From Dichotomocladium elegans (taxonomy: Eukaryota; Mucoromycota; Mucoromycetes; Mucorales; Lichtheimiaceae), in assembly GCA_025716815.1 (NCBI GenBank), contig JAIXMN010000056.1, forward strand, positions 1 through 64,000: a DNA stretch of 64,000 bases. The letters are read 5' to 3'. A model generated the notes under the pieces. It saw nothing but the letters and a program-made list of their open reading frames with translations. It did not search any database and was not told where the DNA came from. Shown one piece after another: positions 30,926 to 40,108 of this stretch (its first letter is position 1; the number at the start of each line of letters is the position of its first letter). Position numbers and translations under genes: made by a program.

Positions 30926-31950
30926 TCCTGGTTGCGACGAGTACCAAACGAACGAGATGATGGTGATGACCCAGGTTGTGAAGGACAAACACGTGAAATG
31001 TGGCCCATGCCACCGCAACGATAGCACTGCTTATCATGGTGATTGTTACCAGCAGGACGAGAACCACGGAAACGCGGAGGACCATTGTTACGCCAACTTT
31101 GTTGAAATGCATACAAAGCATCCAAGTCCATTGGTGCAACACCATTCGAGCGCAGATATTCAGGTGTGGAGCGAGGTTGAGTGGGCTGAGGCTCTTGTGT
31201 GACGCTTGTGATACCTTGGCGGATTCTCATAGCGCTCTCGTACGCCAAAGCTCTTGTCTGAGCCTCTTGCAATGTGGCTGGGAAATGTGTCAATACCTGT
31301 GCCTGTACTTCGGGTTGCAATCCTCTGTTGAAACGATCCAAGGCTTCTTCATCTGCCATGGAAGGAACTAGAATACGTGCGCTCCGGAACTTTGCGACAT
31401 ATTCTGACACCGAGCCTGTTTGTCGCAATTCCGCAATTTGGTCGCAAGCTGCTTGTGTAGCATTGAGTGGTCGGTATTCCTTGATCAACATGGAACGAAA
31501 TGTGGCCCAGCTATTGATATCATTGCCATAAAGGGTTTGCTGTTGCCACCATTCCTCAGCTTCGTCACGCAACTTCATCACTGCATATGGAACCCATTGA
31601 TGTTCCTCCCAAGGCGATAGTTGTAAATACCGTTCGACCGTGCGCACCCAACTTTCGACTGCTCCTGCAGACCAACAACCAGAAAACGAATCAGGCTCTG
31701 GTAACCGGGGCCGAATAAAGGAAGTGCTTCTCTCCTTGTTGTCGCGCAACAACTCTTGCATGCCCATCATCAGTGTCAACATTTGCTCCTCCACTGTAGG
31801 CGCTCTTGATGCCGGGGTTGATGCTTGTGCCATAGCGTCAAAGGTAGGTTCAGTCCTTGTAACAAAATCTTCTTCTGAGTCAGAGCTGTCGTTGTCTTGA
31901 GTACGATATCTTTGAAATGCTTGTCGGTTCGTGTGTGGATCAAAATGCAT
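30898..31950 (-). CDS. Gypsy-C gag
   Basis: A 350-residue gag that is still open although pol is broken. It begins with the ATG at 31,950 beside the primer site. The gag domain covers about 90-240 (ESWVRTVERYLQL, EEWWQQQTLYG, EYRPLNATQAACDQ). A CCHC knuckle CYRCGGMGHISRVC lies near residue 315. It matches Gypsy-B gag along its length. The in-phase TTTAAAA heptamer at 30,919-30,925 precedes the stop, and the -1 frame continues into the broken pol. Confidence 0.9.
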   Translation of the reverse strand: MHFDPHTNRQAFQRYRTQDNDSSDSEEDFVTRTEPTFDAMAQASTPASRAPTVEEQMLTLMMGMQELLRDNKERSTSFIRPRLPEPDSFSGCWSAGAVESWVRTVERYLQLSPWEEHQWVPYAVMKLRDEAEEWWQQQTLYGNDINSWATFRSMLIKEYRPLNATQAACDQIAELRQTGSVSEYVAKFRSARILVPSMADEEALDRFNRGLQPEVQAQVLTHFPATLQEAQTRALAYESAMRIRQGITSVTQEPQPTQPRSTPEYLRSNGVAPMDLDALYAFQQSWRNNGPPRFRGSRPAGNNHHDKQCYRCGGMGHISRVCPSQPGSSPSSRSFGTRRNQDLKGKARQA

Positions 31951-32178
31951 CAGCTACCAAATGTCGGTCCAAATCTGAGCTGGTAAACCAATGGCCAGAG
32001 ATAGATAGACTGGTGTACTGAGTGAAGTATAGACGTAGGATAATCTTTTATTGTATCAACATGAGGGGATATTTATATATGTTGGTTATCTATGATATCA
32101 GGGGCGCAGTTAACGAGATAGGCTTGGCAATGGTGGCGAAGTAGAAGATGGGCTTGGTAGTGTGGCGGTGTCGGTGGC

Positions 32179-32597
32179 TGTAATGTTTTGGGAGCTGGAT
32201 TGAGACAGGACAAGAAGGGTGTTAGGTGCTTTCCAACAAGACAAGACAAGACAGGACAAGACCAATAGGACAGGACAGGACAGGACAGGACCGAAGCACA
32301 GAGGCCAAGAGAAGAGTTGAACCAGAAGGAATCGTATGGAAACGAAGAAACAAGATAACTGATTGCTCTTTACTATTGATATTACTTTGGCTATATATAT
32401 AGGTATGTGCGTATGACTATGGTGAAGAAAGTATTGATGACAATAATTACGATAAGGAGATTTGGATGTCTAGCTATGGGCTTCGCTGACGATCGATATA
32501 GGAGATTTAGTGGGAAACCGATCAAGGGTCATGGTAGTGGACTTCGTTGACGATCGATATAGGAGTTTGGCTGCATACACGATTGATGACCATTACA
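32179..32597 (-). repeat. Gypsy-D 3' LTR
   Basis: A 419-bp LTR, TGTAATGTTTTGG...GACCATTACA. A polypurine tract (GGGGAGGAGGTAG on the minus strand) borders it at 32,598-32,611. A TATATATAG box lies near 32,393. Confidence 0.95.
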
Positions 32598-32609
32598 CTA
32601 CCTCCTCCC

Positions 32610-35600
32610 CTAGGCTCGAGTAGTACGAGAGCGACGAGAAAGATGTGAGGTGGGACCCGGTTTGGTGGGACAACGGCTATGAAAGTCACGAACAGACTCC
32701 GCGACGTTCCAAAGGTGGGATGCAGGTTCCCAGGTATTTTCCGATGGGTCTGGGTATCCTTTCCACGCAACCAGATACTGCAGCTGACGACGACGAATGC
32801 GACTGTCTAGAATTGCTTCTACTTCGTAATGCTCCTGTCCTTGCACTTCCACTGGTGGCAGGGGCGCGGGCACACGACTAGGAATGTCAGGCTGGCTGGG
32901 GTCATCACGCGGCGTTAGTAAAGAAACGTGGAAGACTGGGTGGACCTGCATGGAGGCCGGCAAATCCAATTTATATGCATGTGTCCCCACAGCTGAAATG
33001 ATCTTGAATGGGCCAAGACGTACATGGTCAAGCTTGTGTGATGGGCGGGCAGTCTTAATGTTTTTGGCTGAAAGATAAACGAAATCGCCAACGTGAAACT
33101 CCAATGGTGCACGATGACGCTCGTTATAATAGGTGGCCTGCGTTTGTTGGGCGAGCAATATCTCAGACTTGAGTGTCTCGTGCAACGCCTTCAACTGCTG
33201 AACAAGGGTTTCGGAAGATGCTGAAATTCCTGTTGAAGGATTCGTCGCCAAGGAAAACCGCGGGTGAAAACCGAAAGTGGACTCGAAAGGGGTATGCTTT
33301 GTACTAGACTGCACAGAGTTATTGTAGCTAAACTCTGCCAGAGGAAGGAGGGATACCCAATTGTCCTGCTGATAATTCAGGTAAGCGCGGAGGTATTGCT
33401 CGAGGATTGCATTGGTGCGCTCAGTTTGGCCATCCGTTTGGGGGTGGAAGGCAGTGGACATACTGGCCTTAATGTCCAGGAGTGTGAGTAATGAGCGCCA
33501 AAAACGGGATGTGAATACTGATCCACGATCTGAAACAATGTCGTCGGGGAGACCGTGCAGCCGAAAGATATTCTTGATAAAAAGCGCGCCAAGGTCTTCT
33601 GCCGAAATGTTGTCCCTACATGGTACGAAGTGCGCCATTTTCGTCAGCCGATCAACTACAACCCAGATTGAGTTGTAACCCTGAGACAGTGGAAGCCCAA
33701 CGATGAAGTCCATACTGATAGATGACCAAGGGCGTCGCGGGACTTCCAAAGGGTTAAGTAGGCCAGGTGGAGCTTGTCGGGACGGTTTCGAACGCTTACA
33801 AATGCGACAATTAAACACATATCGATTCACAAACTTACGCATCCCATGCCAGTGGAAATGCCGAGAGAGTAACTCGCAAGTTTTTGCCTGGCCAAAATGC
33901 CCCGCCGTTGCGCTATCATGGTGATTCCGTAGGAGCTCAAGTTTCAAGGAATCATCGTCTGGGATGGATATGCGATTGTTGAACAGGAGTAGCTCAGTGT
34001 CGTTGTCGATTCGGTATTGTTGCATTTTCTTACGCAGGTGGCGTGGAATACCTGATGGGTGCTGGACCAGATCGAGGAGTCGCCGGAATTTATTGTCAGC
34101 TATAGAGGCTTCTTTGATCCTTGAGATCAGGTTGGTATCGATGGGGCAGCTTGAAACGGCACTGAGGACCACTTGACCTGCTTGGAAAATCGATTTGATT
34201 GGCTGTTTATCACTATCCTCCCCCTTCTTGAAGGCCATGTCTGGACGGCGAGAGAGGGCATCGGCCTTCAAGTTTTTTGTACCAGGACGGTATGTTACCG
34301 TAAAATTCTCGATTTCACTCAGCTTAATAGACCAGCGAGCATGGCGGCGATTAAGAACCCGAGTATTGCTGGACAGAAAATGTTCGAGGTTCTTGTGGTC
34401 GGTATACACTGTTACTTGGTGCTGTGCCCCTTGAAGATAATGGCGCCAATTGCGAAAACAGTCGACAATAGCCAACAATTCTTTGTCGTAGATATCATAA
34501 TTAACTTCGGCAGGGTTGAGTTTCCGACTGTAAAAAGCGACGGGACGGAGGCGTGAATCATCGTCGGGTTGGTTCAGTATACCGGCAACGGCGAAATCGG
34601 ATGCGTCTGTTTCGACGAAAATTGGCTTCATCGGATCGAAGTGCTGCAAGATCGGTGCAGTGGTAAATCGGTGCTTCAGATCCGCAAACGCGCTGTCGTG
34701 GGTAGATGTCCAGTTGAAAACGGTATCCTTTTTCAACAATGCTGTCAAGGGCGCTGAGAGACGGGCGTAGTCATGGATGAACCGCCGGTAAAAATTTGCG
34801 AAGCCCAGGAATACCTGAATGTCATGCACGTTTTTCGGGGTGGGCCATTCCATAATACAGGTTACTTTGGCAGGGTCCATCGTGACCCCCATGCGTCCGA
34901 CACGAAAACCTAAGAATTCGACTTCAGCAACATCAAATTCGCACTTTTCAACCTTGGCGTAAAGCTGAGCATCACGCAGTTTTTCGAGAACGAGTTGGAC
35001 GTGTTGGTCGTGTTGTTCCTGGTTTTCACTGAAGATAAGGATGTCATCTAAGTATACCACAACGAAGTGATCCAGGTATTCGCGGAGGACATCATTGATC
35101 AATGCTTGGAATGATCCTGGCGCGTTAGTGAGACCGAACGGCATGACGTTGTACTGGAAATGTCCATATCTGGTGCGGAAGGCAGTTTTCCATTCGTCTC
35201 CTTCAGAGATGCGGATCCTGTGGTAAGCATTGCGGATATCGAGTTTTGTGAAAACTCTAGCAGATGAGAGACGATCCAGCATTTCGTTGATAAGTGGTAG
35301 TGGATATCGATTTTTGACTGTAATCTTGTTGATCCCGCGATAATCGACACACAACCGTAGGGAGCCATCTTTCTTTTTGACGAAAAGAATCGGTGCACCG
35401 GCAGGGCTCGTGGATGGGCTGATGAATCCATTGTCGAGATTTGTCTTGATATACTCAGCGAGGACACCGAGTTCCTCCTGAGATAGCGAGTAGATAGGTC
35501 CGTAAGGAATCTGGGCGCCCTCAACCAACGGAATGGAATGATCCACTCCAGGTCTGCGACTAGGAAGCGTGTTGGCCTGTTCCTTATCGAATACGTCGGA

Positions 35601-36353
35601 GAACGCCTTGTACTTAGCCGGCAGAGTTTGTGAGTCAGTTGGGTCTATTGTTGTGTCTGGGACTGCTGAAACCGAGGAGAGGGAGCCAGAGGGATCGAGG
35701 TACCCAAAGAACCCAGGGGCGCCGTCACGCATGAGCTTTGTGATTGTCGCAATATTTACCATTTTGATATCCAAAGCAGAGTTCTTTGATTTGACAATGC
35801 ACGATTTCACTGTCTTGACCACGGGTGACAATTGTAGGCAGGATTGAGAACACTCTGCAGAGGTGAAGGTGATGTCGCCTGTGATCCAGTTGACGACGGG
35901 GTTGTGCTTGACTAACCACGGCATGCCGAGTATGATCGAGTACTGGCCAAGGGACGTAGCGTGCAGAACAATTTTTTCATGGTGCTGTCCACTCGACATT
36001 TCCACTCGGCATTCATGGGTTATAGTACCAGAGAGGATAGAACGGCCGTCGACGGTGCGGACTGACAGGGGGGTTTCGCTTAGAGTGAAGGGTAGGTTGC
36101 GATGGCGCGCGAACTTTTCGTCGATGAAATTTTCCATGGCGCCGGAGTCGATCATGGCGAGTGCATCCACTGTGTAGCTACCGAAATGTAAGCGGACAGG
36201 GAGTTTGAGGGGTTCATGCAGGGTTGTGGAGGAAGCAGAAGAACAGGAAAAGGAGAAGAGAGATTTTGTTGTACCGATAGTAGGTTTATTGAATTCGGAT
36301 GATGAGTTACCCAAGGAAGACTCTCCTATTGTCCTTGGGTCTTGCCTTTTCCC
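32610..36353 (-). CDS. Gypsy-D pol with C-terminal chromodomain
   Basis: A pol polyprotein of about 1,250 codons, open throughout, in the -1 frame relative to gag. Its first in-frame start-like codon is TTG, so it is expected as a frameshift product. Domains in order: a protease with MIDSGAMENFID near residue 70, RT with YLDDILIFSE, and RNase H with ETDASDFAVAGIL. The integrase has an H2C2 finger (H...H...CRIC), MDFIVGLP, SDRGSVF and DGQTERTNA. A chromodomain lies at about 1180-1235 (YLVAWKGYPDPSENTWEP). Chromodomains of this group bind histone marks and direct integration. No inactivating change is visible. Confidence 0.95.
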   Translation of the reverse strand, partial: GKRQDPRTIGESSLGNSSSEFNKPTIGTTKSLFSFSCSSASSTTLHEPLKLPVRLHFGSYTVDALAMIDSGAMENFIDEKFARHRNLPFTLSETPLSVRTVDGRSILSGTITHECRVEMSSGQHHEKIVLHATSLGQYSIILGMPWLVKHNPVVNWITGDITFTSAECSQSCLQLSPVVKTVKSCIVKSKNSALDIKMVNIATITKLMRDGAPGFFGYLDPSGSLSSVSAVPDTTIDPTDSQTLPAKYKAFSDVFDKEQANTLPSRRPGVDHSIPLVEGAQIPYGPIYSLSQEELGVLAEYIKTNLDNGFISPSTSPAGAPILFVKKKDGSLRLCVDYRGINKITVKNRYPLPLINEMLDRLSSARVFTKLDIRNAYHRIRISEGDEWKTAFRTRYGHFQYNVMPFGLTNAPGSFQALINDVLREYLDHFVVVYLDDILIFSENQEQHDQHVQLVLEKLRDAQLYAKVEKCEFDVAEVEFLGFRVGRMGVTMDPAKVTCIMEWPTPKNVHDIQVFLGFANFYRRFIHDYARLSAPLTALLKKDTVFNWTSTHDSAFADLKHRFTTAPILQHFDPMKPIFVETDASDFAVAGILNQPDDDSRLRPVAFYSRKLNPAEVNYDIYDKELLAIVDCFRNWRHYLQGAQHQVTVYTDHKNLEHFLSSNTRVLNRRHARWSIKLSEIENFTVTYRPGTKNLKADALSRRPDMAFKKGEDSDKQPIKSIFQAGQVVLSAVSSCPIDTNLISRIKEASIADNKFRRLLDLVQHPSGIPRHLRKKMQQYRIDNDTELLLFNNRISIPDDDSLKLELLRNHHDSATAGHFGQAKTCELLSRHFHWHGMRKFVNRYVFNCRICKRSKPSRQAPPGLLNPLEVPRRPWSSISMDFIVGLPLSQGYNSIWVVVDRLTKMAHFVPCRDNISAEDLGALFIKNIFRLHGLPDDIVSDRGSVFTSRFWRSLLTLLDIKASMSTAFHPQTDGQTERTNAILEQYLRAYLNYQQDNWVSLLPLAEFSYNNSVQSSTKHTPFESTFGFHPRFSLATNPSTGISASSETLVQQLKALHETLKSEILLAQQTQATYYNERHRAPLEFHVGDFVYLSAKNIKTARPSHKLDHVRLGPFKIISAVGTHAYKLDLPASMQVHPVFHVSLLTPRDDPSQPDIPSRVPAPLPPVEVQGQEHYEVEAILDSRIRRRQLQYLVAWKGYPDPSENTWEPASHLWNVAESVRDFHSRCPTKPGPTSHLSRRSRTTRA

Positions 36354-37204
36354 TTTTTGGGGCAAGAAGAGGCCTCGTGTCCTTCGTTACCACAGTATAA
36401 GCAGAGGCCAAGCTTGCGACGGCGTGCTTTCTCGTCGGCTGATAGCGGTGTGAATCTTGCTTTTGCAACATCGAGATCCATAGGCTGTGCGCTGGGGTTA
36501 GCTATTGTAGGCGTGATATGGACAGGTGCTGAAAATTTTTGTCGTGGTCTGGGTGGCTGATAGCGGCGCTGGCCCTCGCGATCGCGCATTCTGTTATCCA
36601 GTTCGATTACCTTAGTGACATACTCCCAAAGAGAGGCGGGCATGTCGCGGGTAGCGAGCTCGTCTTTAACTCGATCGCGGAGACTTCTACGGAAAATGGC
36701 CAGCAATGCAGCGTCATTAAAAGCAGTTCGCAGAGCAAGTCGGCGAAATGTGGCGGCATGTTCCGAGGCAGGTAGTGATCCTTGGCGCAGATCAAGAAGG
36801 GTATTCTCGATCTCTACTAGTTCGTTCACCTGACCGAAAGCAGATCGAAATTCATCCAAGAAAGCTGAAAAGGACAACATGCAGGGGTCGAGGTCATCAG
36901 TGCCGATGTCGTCCAAATAGGGTTGAGCCCAGTCGAAGGCACAACCTGACATGAAGGAGCACATGAAACAGATCTTAGATAGTTCGTCACCGAATCGATC
37001 TTGGCTGACGTGGATCGCCATTTTGACATGCGTTATGAATGAACGCACATCTTCTGCTTTACCAGTGAAGACAGGGGGATTGTTGAAGGGTGCACCAGAT
37101 CGCGTGGTTTGTGTGGTAGATAAGTCGTTCAAAGACATGTTTTGCATAGCGTTGGTGATTTCTGCGGAGTTGATCGATGTTGTGTAGTGAATATATTTCA
37201 CCAT
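36326..37204 (-). CDS. Gypsy-D gag
   Basis: A 292-residue gag from the ATG at 37,204. The retrotransposon gag domain occupies about 60-200 (FITHVKMAIHVSQDRF, GCAFDWAQPYLD, AATFRRLALRTAF). A CCHC knuckle CLYCGNEGHEASSC lies close to the C terminus near residue 270. The last codons (KKGKGKTQGQ) cover the slippery site, and the stop TAG is at 36,326-36,328. About 205 bp of leader (37,205-37,409) separates it from the 5' LTR, in contrast to the 11-nt leaders of Gypsy-A, B and C. Confidence 0.93.
   Translation of the reverse strand: MVKYIHYTTSINSAEITNAMQNMSLNDLSTTQTTRSGAPFNNPPVFTGKAEDVRSFITHVKMAIHVSQDRFGDELSKICFMCSFMSGCAFDWAQPYLDDIGTDDLDPCMLSFSAFLDEFRSAFGQVNELVEIENTLLDLRQGSLPASEHAATFRRLALRTAFNDAALLAIFRRSLRDRVKDELATRDMPASLWEYVTKVIELDNRMRDREGQRRYQPPRPRQKFSAPVHITPTIANPSAQPMDLDVAKARFTPLSADEKARRRKLGLCLYCGNEGHEASSCPKKGKGKTQGQ
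36347..36353 (-). other. -1 frameshift heptamer GGGAAAA (Gypsy-D)
   Basis: Gag codons are AAG-GGA-AAA-GGC, so G-GGA-AAA fits X XXY YYZ in phase. The -1 frame reads GGG-AAA-AGG-CAA into pol. It lies 19 nt before the gag stop. Confidence 0.75.
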
Positions 37205-37409
37205 AAAAGGAATAAAAGAAAAATATGAATAAGGTTGCGGGATAATGCAGTAGGTGGATTTGGAGGGAAATACTGAAAACAGAAAGGGTCAAAGGAGTAA
37301 GGGGTGAGGAGTTTGGAATGAACAGAAATTTGAGTATAGAGATATCGAGAAGGATACAAGAAAAACGAAAAGAGAAGAAAGCAGGTAACACTGAGTGAAT
37401 CAGTTATAG

Positions 37410-37828
37410 TGTAATGTTTTGGGAGCTGGATTGAGACAGGACAAGAAGGGTGTTAGGTGCTTTCCAACAAGACAAGACAAGACAGGACAAGACCAATAGG
37501 ACAGGACAGGACAGGACAGGACCGAAGCACAGAGGCCAAGAGAAGAGTTGAACCAGAAGGAATCGTATGGAAACGAAGAAACAAGATAACTGATTGCTCT
37601 TTACTATTGATATTACTTTGGCTATATATATAGGTATGTGCGTATGACTATGGTGAAGAAAGTATTGATGACAATAATTACGATAAGGAGATTTGGATGT
37701 CTAGCTATGGGCTTCGCTGACGATCGATATAGGAGATTTAGTGGGAAACCGATCAAGGGTCATGGTAGTGGACTTCGTTGACGATCGATATAGGAGTTTG
37801 GCTGCATACACGATTGATGACCATTACA
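37410..37828 (-). repeat. Gypsy-D 5' LTR
   Basis: A 419-bp LTR, equal in length and apparently identical to the 3' LTR. It includes the ACAGG pentamer run at about 37,473-37,520. Confidence 0.95.
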
Positions 37829-38159
37829 GTGGCTTTGCGTGATCGCATGTAACAGATGACGAGGCGCAGTTTGCCAAAAGAGATTGCTCAGCCAGAGGCT
37901 GCGACAGTAGCTTACACCAACTGGCGATTTGATCAACCGACCTACTTCCATTTTCGTACGATGCCTGACGTAATGCTCGGCCGACTTTCTTCTTTTGATA
38001 TCACGACCGACATGGATAATGACAGACATAATTACTTCTTTAACAGCATCGCCCGTACGAATGACGATATCACATGTATAATTTTAGTAGTAGAAAACAG
38101 TATAAATAAGGGACAAGTAGACAGCAATAAAGGCACTCATCTACCCAGCGCTTTCCTGG

Positions 38160-38283
38160 TCTACTCTCTTCGTGGTTATCCTTCGTGGTCTATACTCTCT
38201 TCGTGGTTATCCTTCGTGGTCTATACTCTCTTCGTGGTTATCCTTCGTGGTCGATACTCTCTTTGTGGTTATCCTTCGTGGTC
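38160..38283 (+). repeat. 31-bp minisatellite (four units) inside LTR-H
   Basis: Four near-perfect copies of a 31-bp unit containing CTCTCTTCGTGGTTATCC, with TTCGTGGTC at the end. A related CGTGGTTATC motif occurs, inverted, in the Gypsy-A LTR. Confidence 0.9.
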
Positions 38284-38324
38284 GTTGTCTTTCTGTATTC
38301 AAGTAAAAATAAAGACGACATCGT

Positions 38325-38615
38325 TGTCGTAGCACATATTGCTCGACCAATCAACGTCATTCATTATTTTATCCTTTTCTGTCTTCTTCCCCAGTGAAAG
38401 CACAGCCGGTCGTAATTCCCTCTTTGGACACATCGCCGAATGCCTTTTCTCTCTTGTCTCCATATATTATTATTAGATATCAAAATAGTATAAATATCCA
38501 AGTAGTCCCTATACAATAAAGAGCATCTATCTATCTGCGACTCTTATTCTCCCCACTGTTACTCTTGCGTCGTTGCTATTGGCCACGGTGTAACTGCCAA
38601 AATACAAGCACGACA
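38325..38615 (+). repeat. LTR-I, solo LTR with 4-bp TSD
   Basis: A 291-bp unit, TGTCGTAGCACATATTGC...AAGCACGACA, flanked by TCGT at 38,321-38,324 and 38,616-38,619. It contains TATAAATA near 38,490 and AATAAA near 38,516, as expected for an LTR promoter and poly(A) signal. No internal sequence of this family is present. Confidence 0.8.
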
Positions 38616-38628
38616 TCGTTTGTCGTAG

Positions 38629-38956
38629 TGTCGTCTTCATAATTTGGCGGATACACCGTAGCCAGAGAATAGACTTTTGGAGGAACAATTAAATGTGACA
38701 GATAACTCTGAGATGATGTTTATTGTTTGGACGCTGCCTGGATATTTATATTGTTTTCTAATGCTAAGTATACTTAAGATAATACTGCACAGACGTCATG
38801 GAGAATGGATGATGTAATTAGAGATGTAGTACAACGTGCGTGATAATCCATGGCGTCATAATGCTAAAAGGTAGTAAGCCCGACATTACGTCAGGGATCG
38901 TTATGAAAATAGACTTGAGCCGGAAATTCTAATGGCCGATTAATCTGGCTACGACA
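38629..38956 (-). repeat. Gypsy-E 3' LTR
   Basis: A 328-bp LTR, TGTCGTCTTCATAATTTGG...GGCTACGACA. It is preceded by TGTCGTAG (38,621-38,628), the start of another LTR of this class into which E inserted. A near-identical copy lies at 5541-5864. Confidence 0.9.
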
Positions 38957-39722
38957 ATATCCCCTCTTTAGACAGTTGGACGTCCTTAGACAACAACGCG
39001 ATTTGACCAGCGGCAGTCAGATAGCGGCGCTCAGCGGCACGGGCAGCAGTGGGGTCATACCATGGCTCGACCGGGGGGGGGGAAACAGAAGGGAGATGGA
39101 TTGGGCGAAGGCGATTGGTATGTACCCAAGATGAGTATGTCTTGCCATTGAGATCTTGTAACTGATAGATGTGGGAGTCAGGATTAGCAGCCAGTACACG
39201 AAAAGGGCCCTTCCAGTTGTATTCCAGGCTGAGTTTGTTTTCGTGTCGCATCAAGACGTGGTCACTGACATTGAAGGTTTGGGGCTTCAATATAGCATCC
39301 CAACGGGCCTTGTCTTTAGCGGCATTCTCTTTGAGGCAGGCTTCAGCGAGCTGGCGGGCCTCCAGTAATCGACGAACTTCGGGAATGCGGGCTTCAATAG
39401 TGGCAGGTGCTTCTTGTGTGGGGTCGGCCATATCAATAAACGGCGGTAAAAAATCTCCAGGGAGCTTGGGTTCCTGTCCGTATACCAAAAAGTATGGGCT
39501 AAATCCAGTTGTGCGATGCTTGCAGATGCGGCATGCAAATACTGCGGCATCAACAAATTGGTCCCATCGATGAATCTTGCCATGTGTATATTTGCGAAGC
39601 ATCTGTTTGAGGATACCATTAGTGCGTTCCACCTTACTGTTGGTGCGTGGATGGAAAGCCGACGTCAGGACATGATTCGTTTTGAGATGGCCCAGATAAT
39701 TAGTAAGGATGTTAGACATAAA
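38949..39722 (-). pseudogene. Gypsy-E pol, integrase C-terminal part only
   Basis: About 257 codons from the end of pol survive. They cover the last part of the integrase core (NSKVERTNGILKQML), the GPF/Y module (WKGPFRVLAANPDSHIYQL) and a C-terminal tail like Gypsy-A. There is no chromodomain. The frame ends in TAG inside the LTR (ATA-TTG-TCG-TAG), as in Gypsy-A. Upstream, hAT-C replaces the rest at 39,723. The missing 5' part of Gypsy-E is not found right of 61,147, where it would lie if only hAT-C and the large element had inserted. Confidence 0.9.
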
Positions 39723-40106
39723 TAGGGTTTCTCATTGACGGATCTGGATCGGATTGGATCCAATCCGGATCCACACCGCGGATCGAATTGCTCACACCGG
39801 ATCCGATCCGTTTGCTAAACGGATTGCAAATTGCAATCCGGATCCACACCGCTTCAATCCGTCCCAATCCGTCCCAATCCGTGATCCGTAATGCTGAAAT
39901 GAGGAGATTTATTAAAACACATCAATAGAGCGAAATTGGAAAGAATATGGCCATTCGGCAGTACTGTCAGAACGGAGAAAGGTGAAAACCGAAGTTGATT
40001 TTAAGATGACATTAGCAGTTGTAGCAAAAAATTAAGCGTCAAAGAACAGAAAATGCCAATAGGAATTAAAAAAGTTGGAGGGTTTGATCCATAGAAGGCA
40101 AAGTGG
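39723..40106 (-). mobile_element. hAT-C 3'-end fragment
   Basis: This starts with a perfect terminus TAGGGTTTCTCATTGACGG and matches hAT-A 5865-6248 and hAT-B. The ATCCG subterminal array is at about 39,735-39,890. The fragment stops at AAAGTGG-TA, where hAT-A continues with TAATTGCTG. The large inverted-repeat element begins there. The left 8-bp flank is GACATAAA; the other hAT end is absent. Confidence 0.92.
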
Positions 40107-40108
40107 TA

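Larger units (their letters stand above)
32179..37828 (-). mobile_element. Gypsy-D, intact chromovirus
   Basis: A 5,650-bp element with two 419-bp LTRs in which I see no difference, and perfect 5-bp duplications GTGGC at 32,174-32,178 and 37,829-37,833. Both gag and pol are open, so this is the best candidate here for a recently active element. The LTRs contain an ACAGG/ACAAG pentamer run. The sequence after the 5' LTR (CTATAACTGATTCACTC on the minus strand) has no TGG start, so a standard tRNA 3'-end primer is not evident. Confidence 0.96.
26778..37906 (-). mobile_element. Gypsy-C, decayed, with a MITE and Gypsy-D in its LTRs
   Basis: The LTRs run TGTCGGTCCAAATCTG...GAGGCTGCGACA. The left copy (26,778-27,403) holds a 363-bp MITE. 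The right copy (31,962-37,906) holds Gypsy-D. Stripped of insertions they are about 261 and 290 bp; the right copy has an extra 29-bp partial duplication (GGCTTGG...GAAGATGGGCTTGG). A 4-bp duplication GTAG flanks the element. The primer site TTTGGTAGC borders the 5' LTR. Confidence 0.9.
31962..37906 (-). repeat. Gypsy-C 5' LTR, split by Gypsy-D
   Basis: The LTR parts are 31,962-32,178 and 37,834-37,906. Gypsy-D lies between them with GTGGC duplicated. Together they give about 290 bp. Confidence 0.9.
26770..38320 (+). repeat. LTR-H, split after 8 bp by Gypsy-C
   Basis: The first 8 bp (TGTCGTAG, 26,770-26,777) and the rest (37,911-38,320, CTTACACCAACTGG...AAAGACGACA) form one 418-bp LTR-like unit. 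Gypsy-C lies between them with GTAG duplicated (26,774-26,777 and 37,907-37,910). The end TGTCGTAG...CGACA is the same as in the other chromodomain-free Gypsy LTRs. A TATAAAT box at about 38,101 and four 31-bp tandem repeats are inside. No coding part of this family remains and no matching flanks were found. Confidence 0.75.

Noticed and set aside
38160..38283. CRISPR-like array
   Set aside because: The 31-bp units are directly adjacent with no unique spacers and lie in an LTR of a eukaryotic genome.
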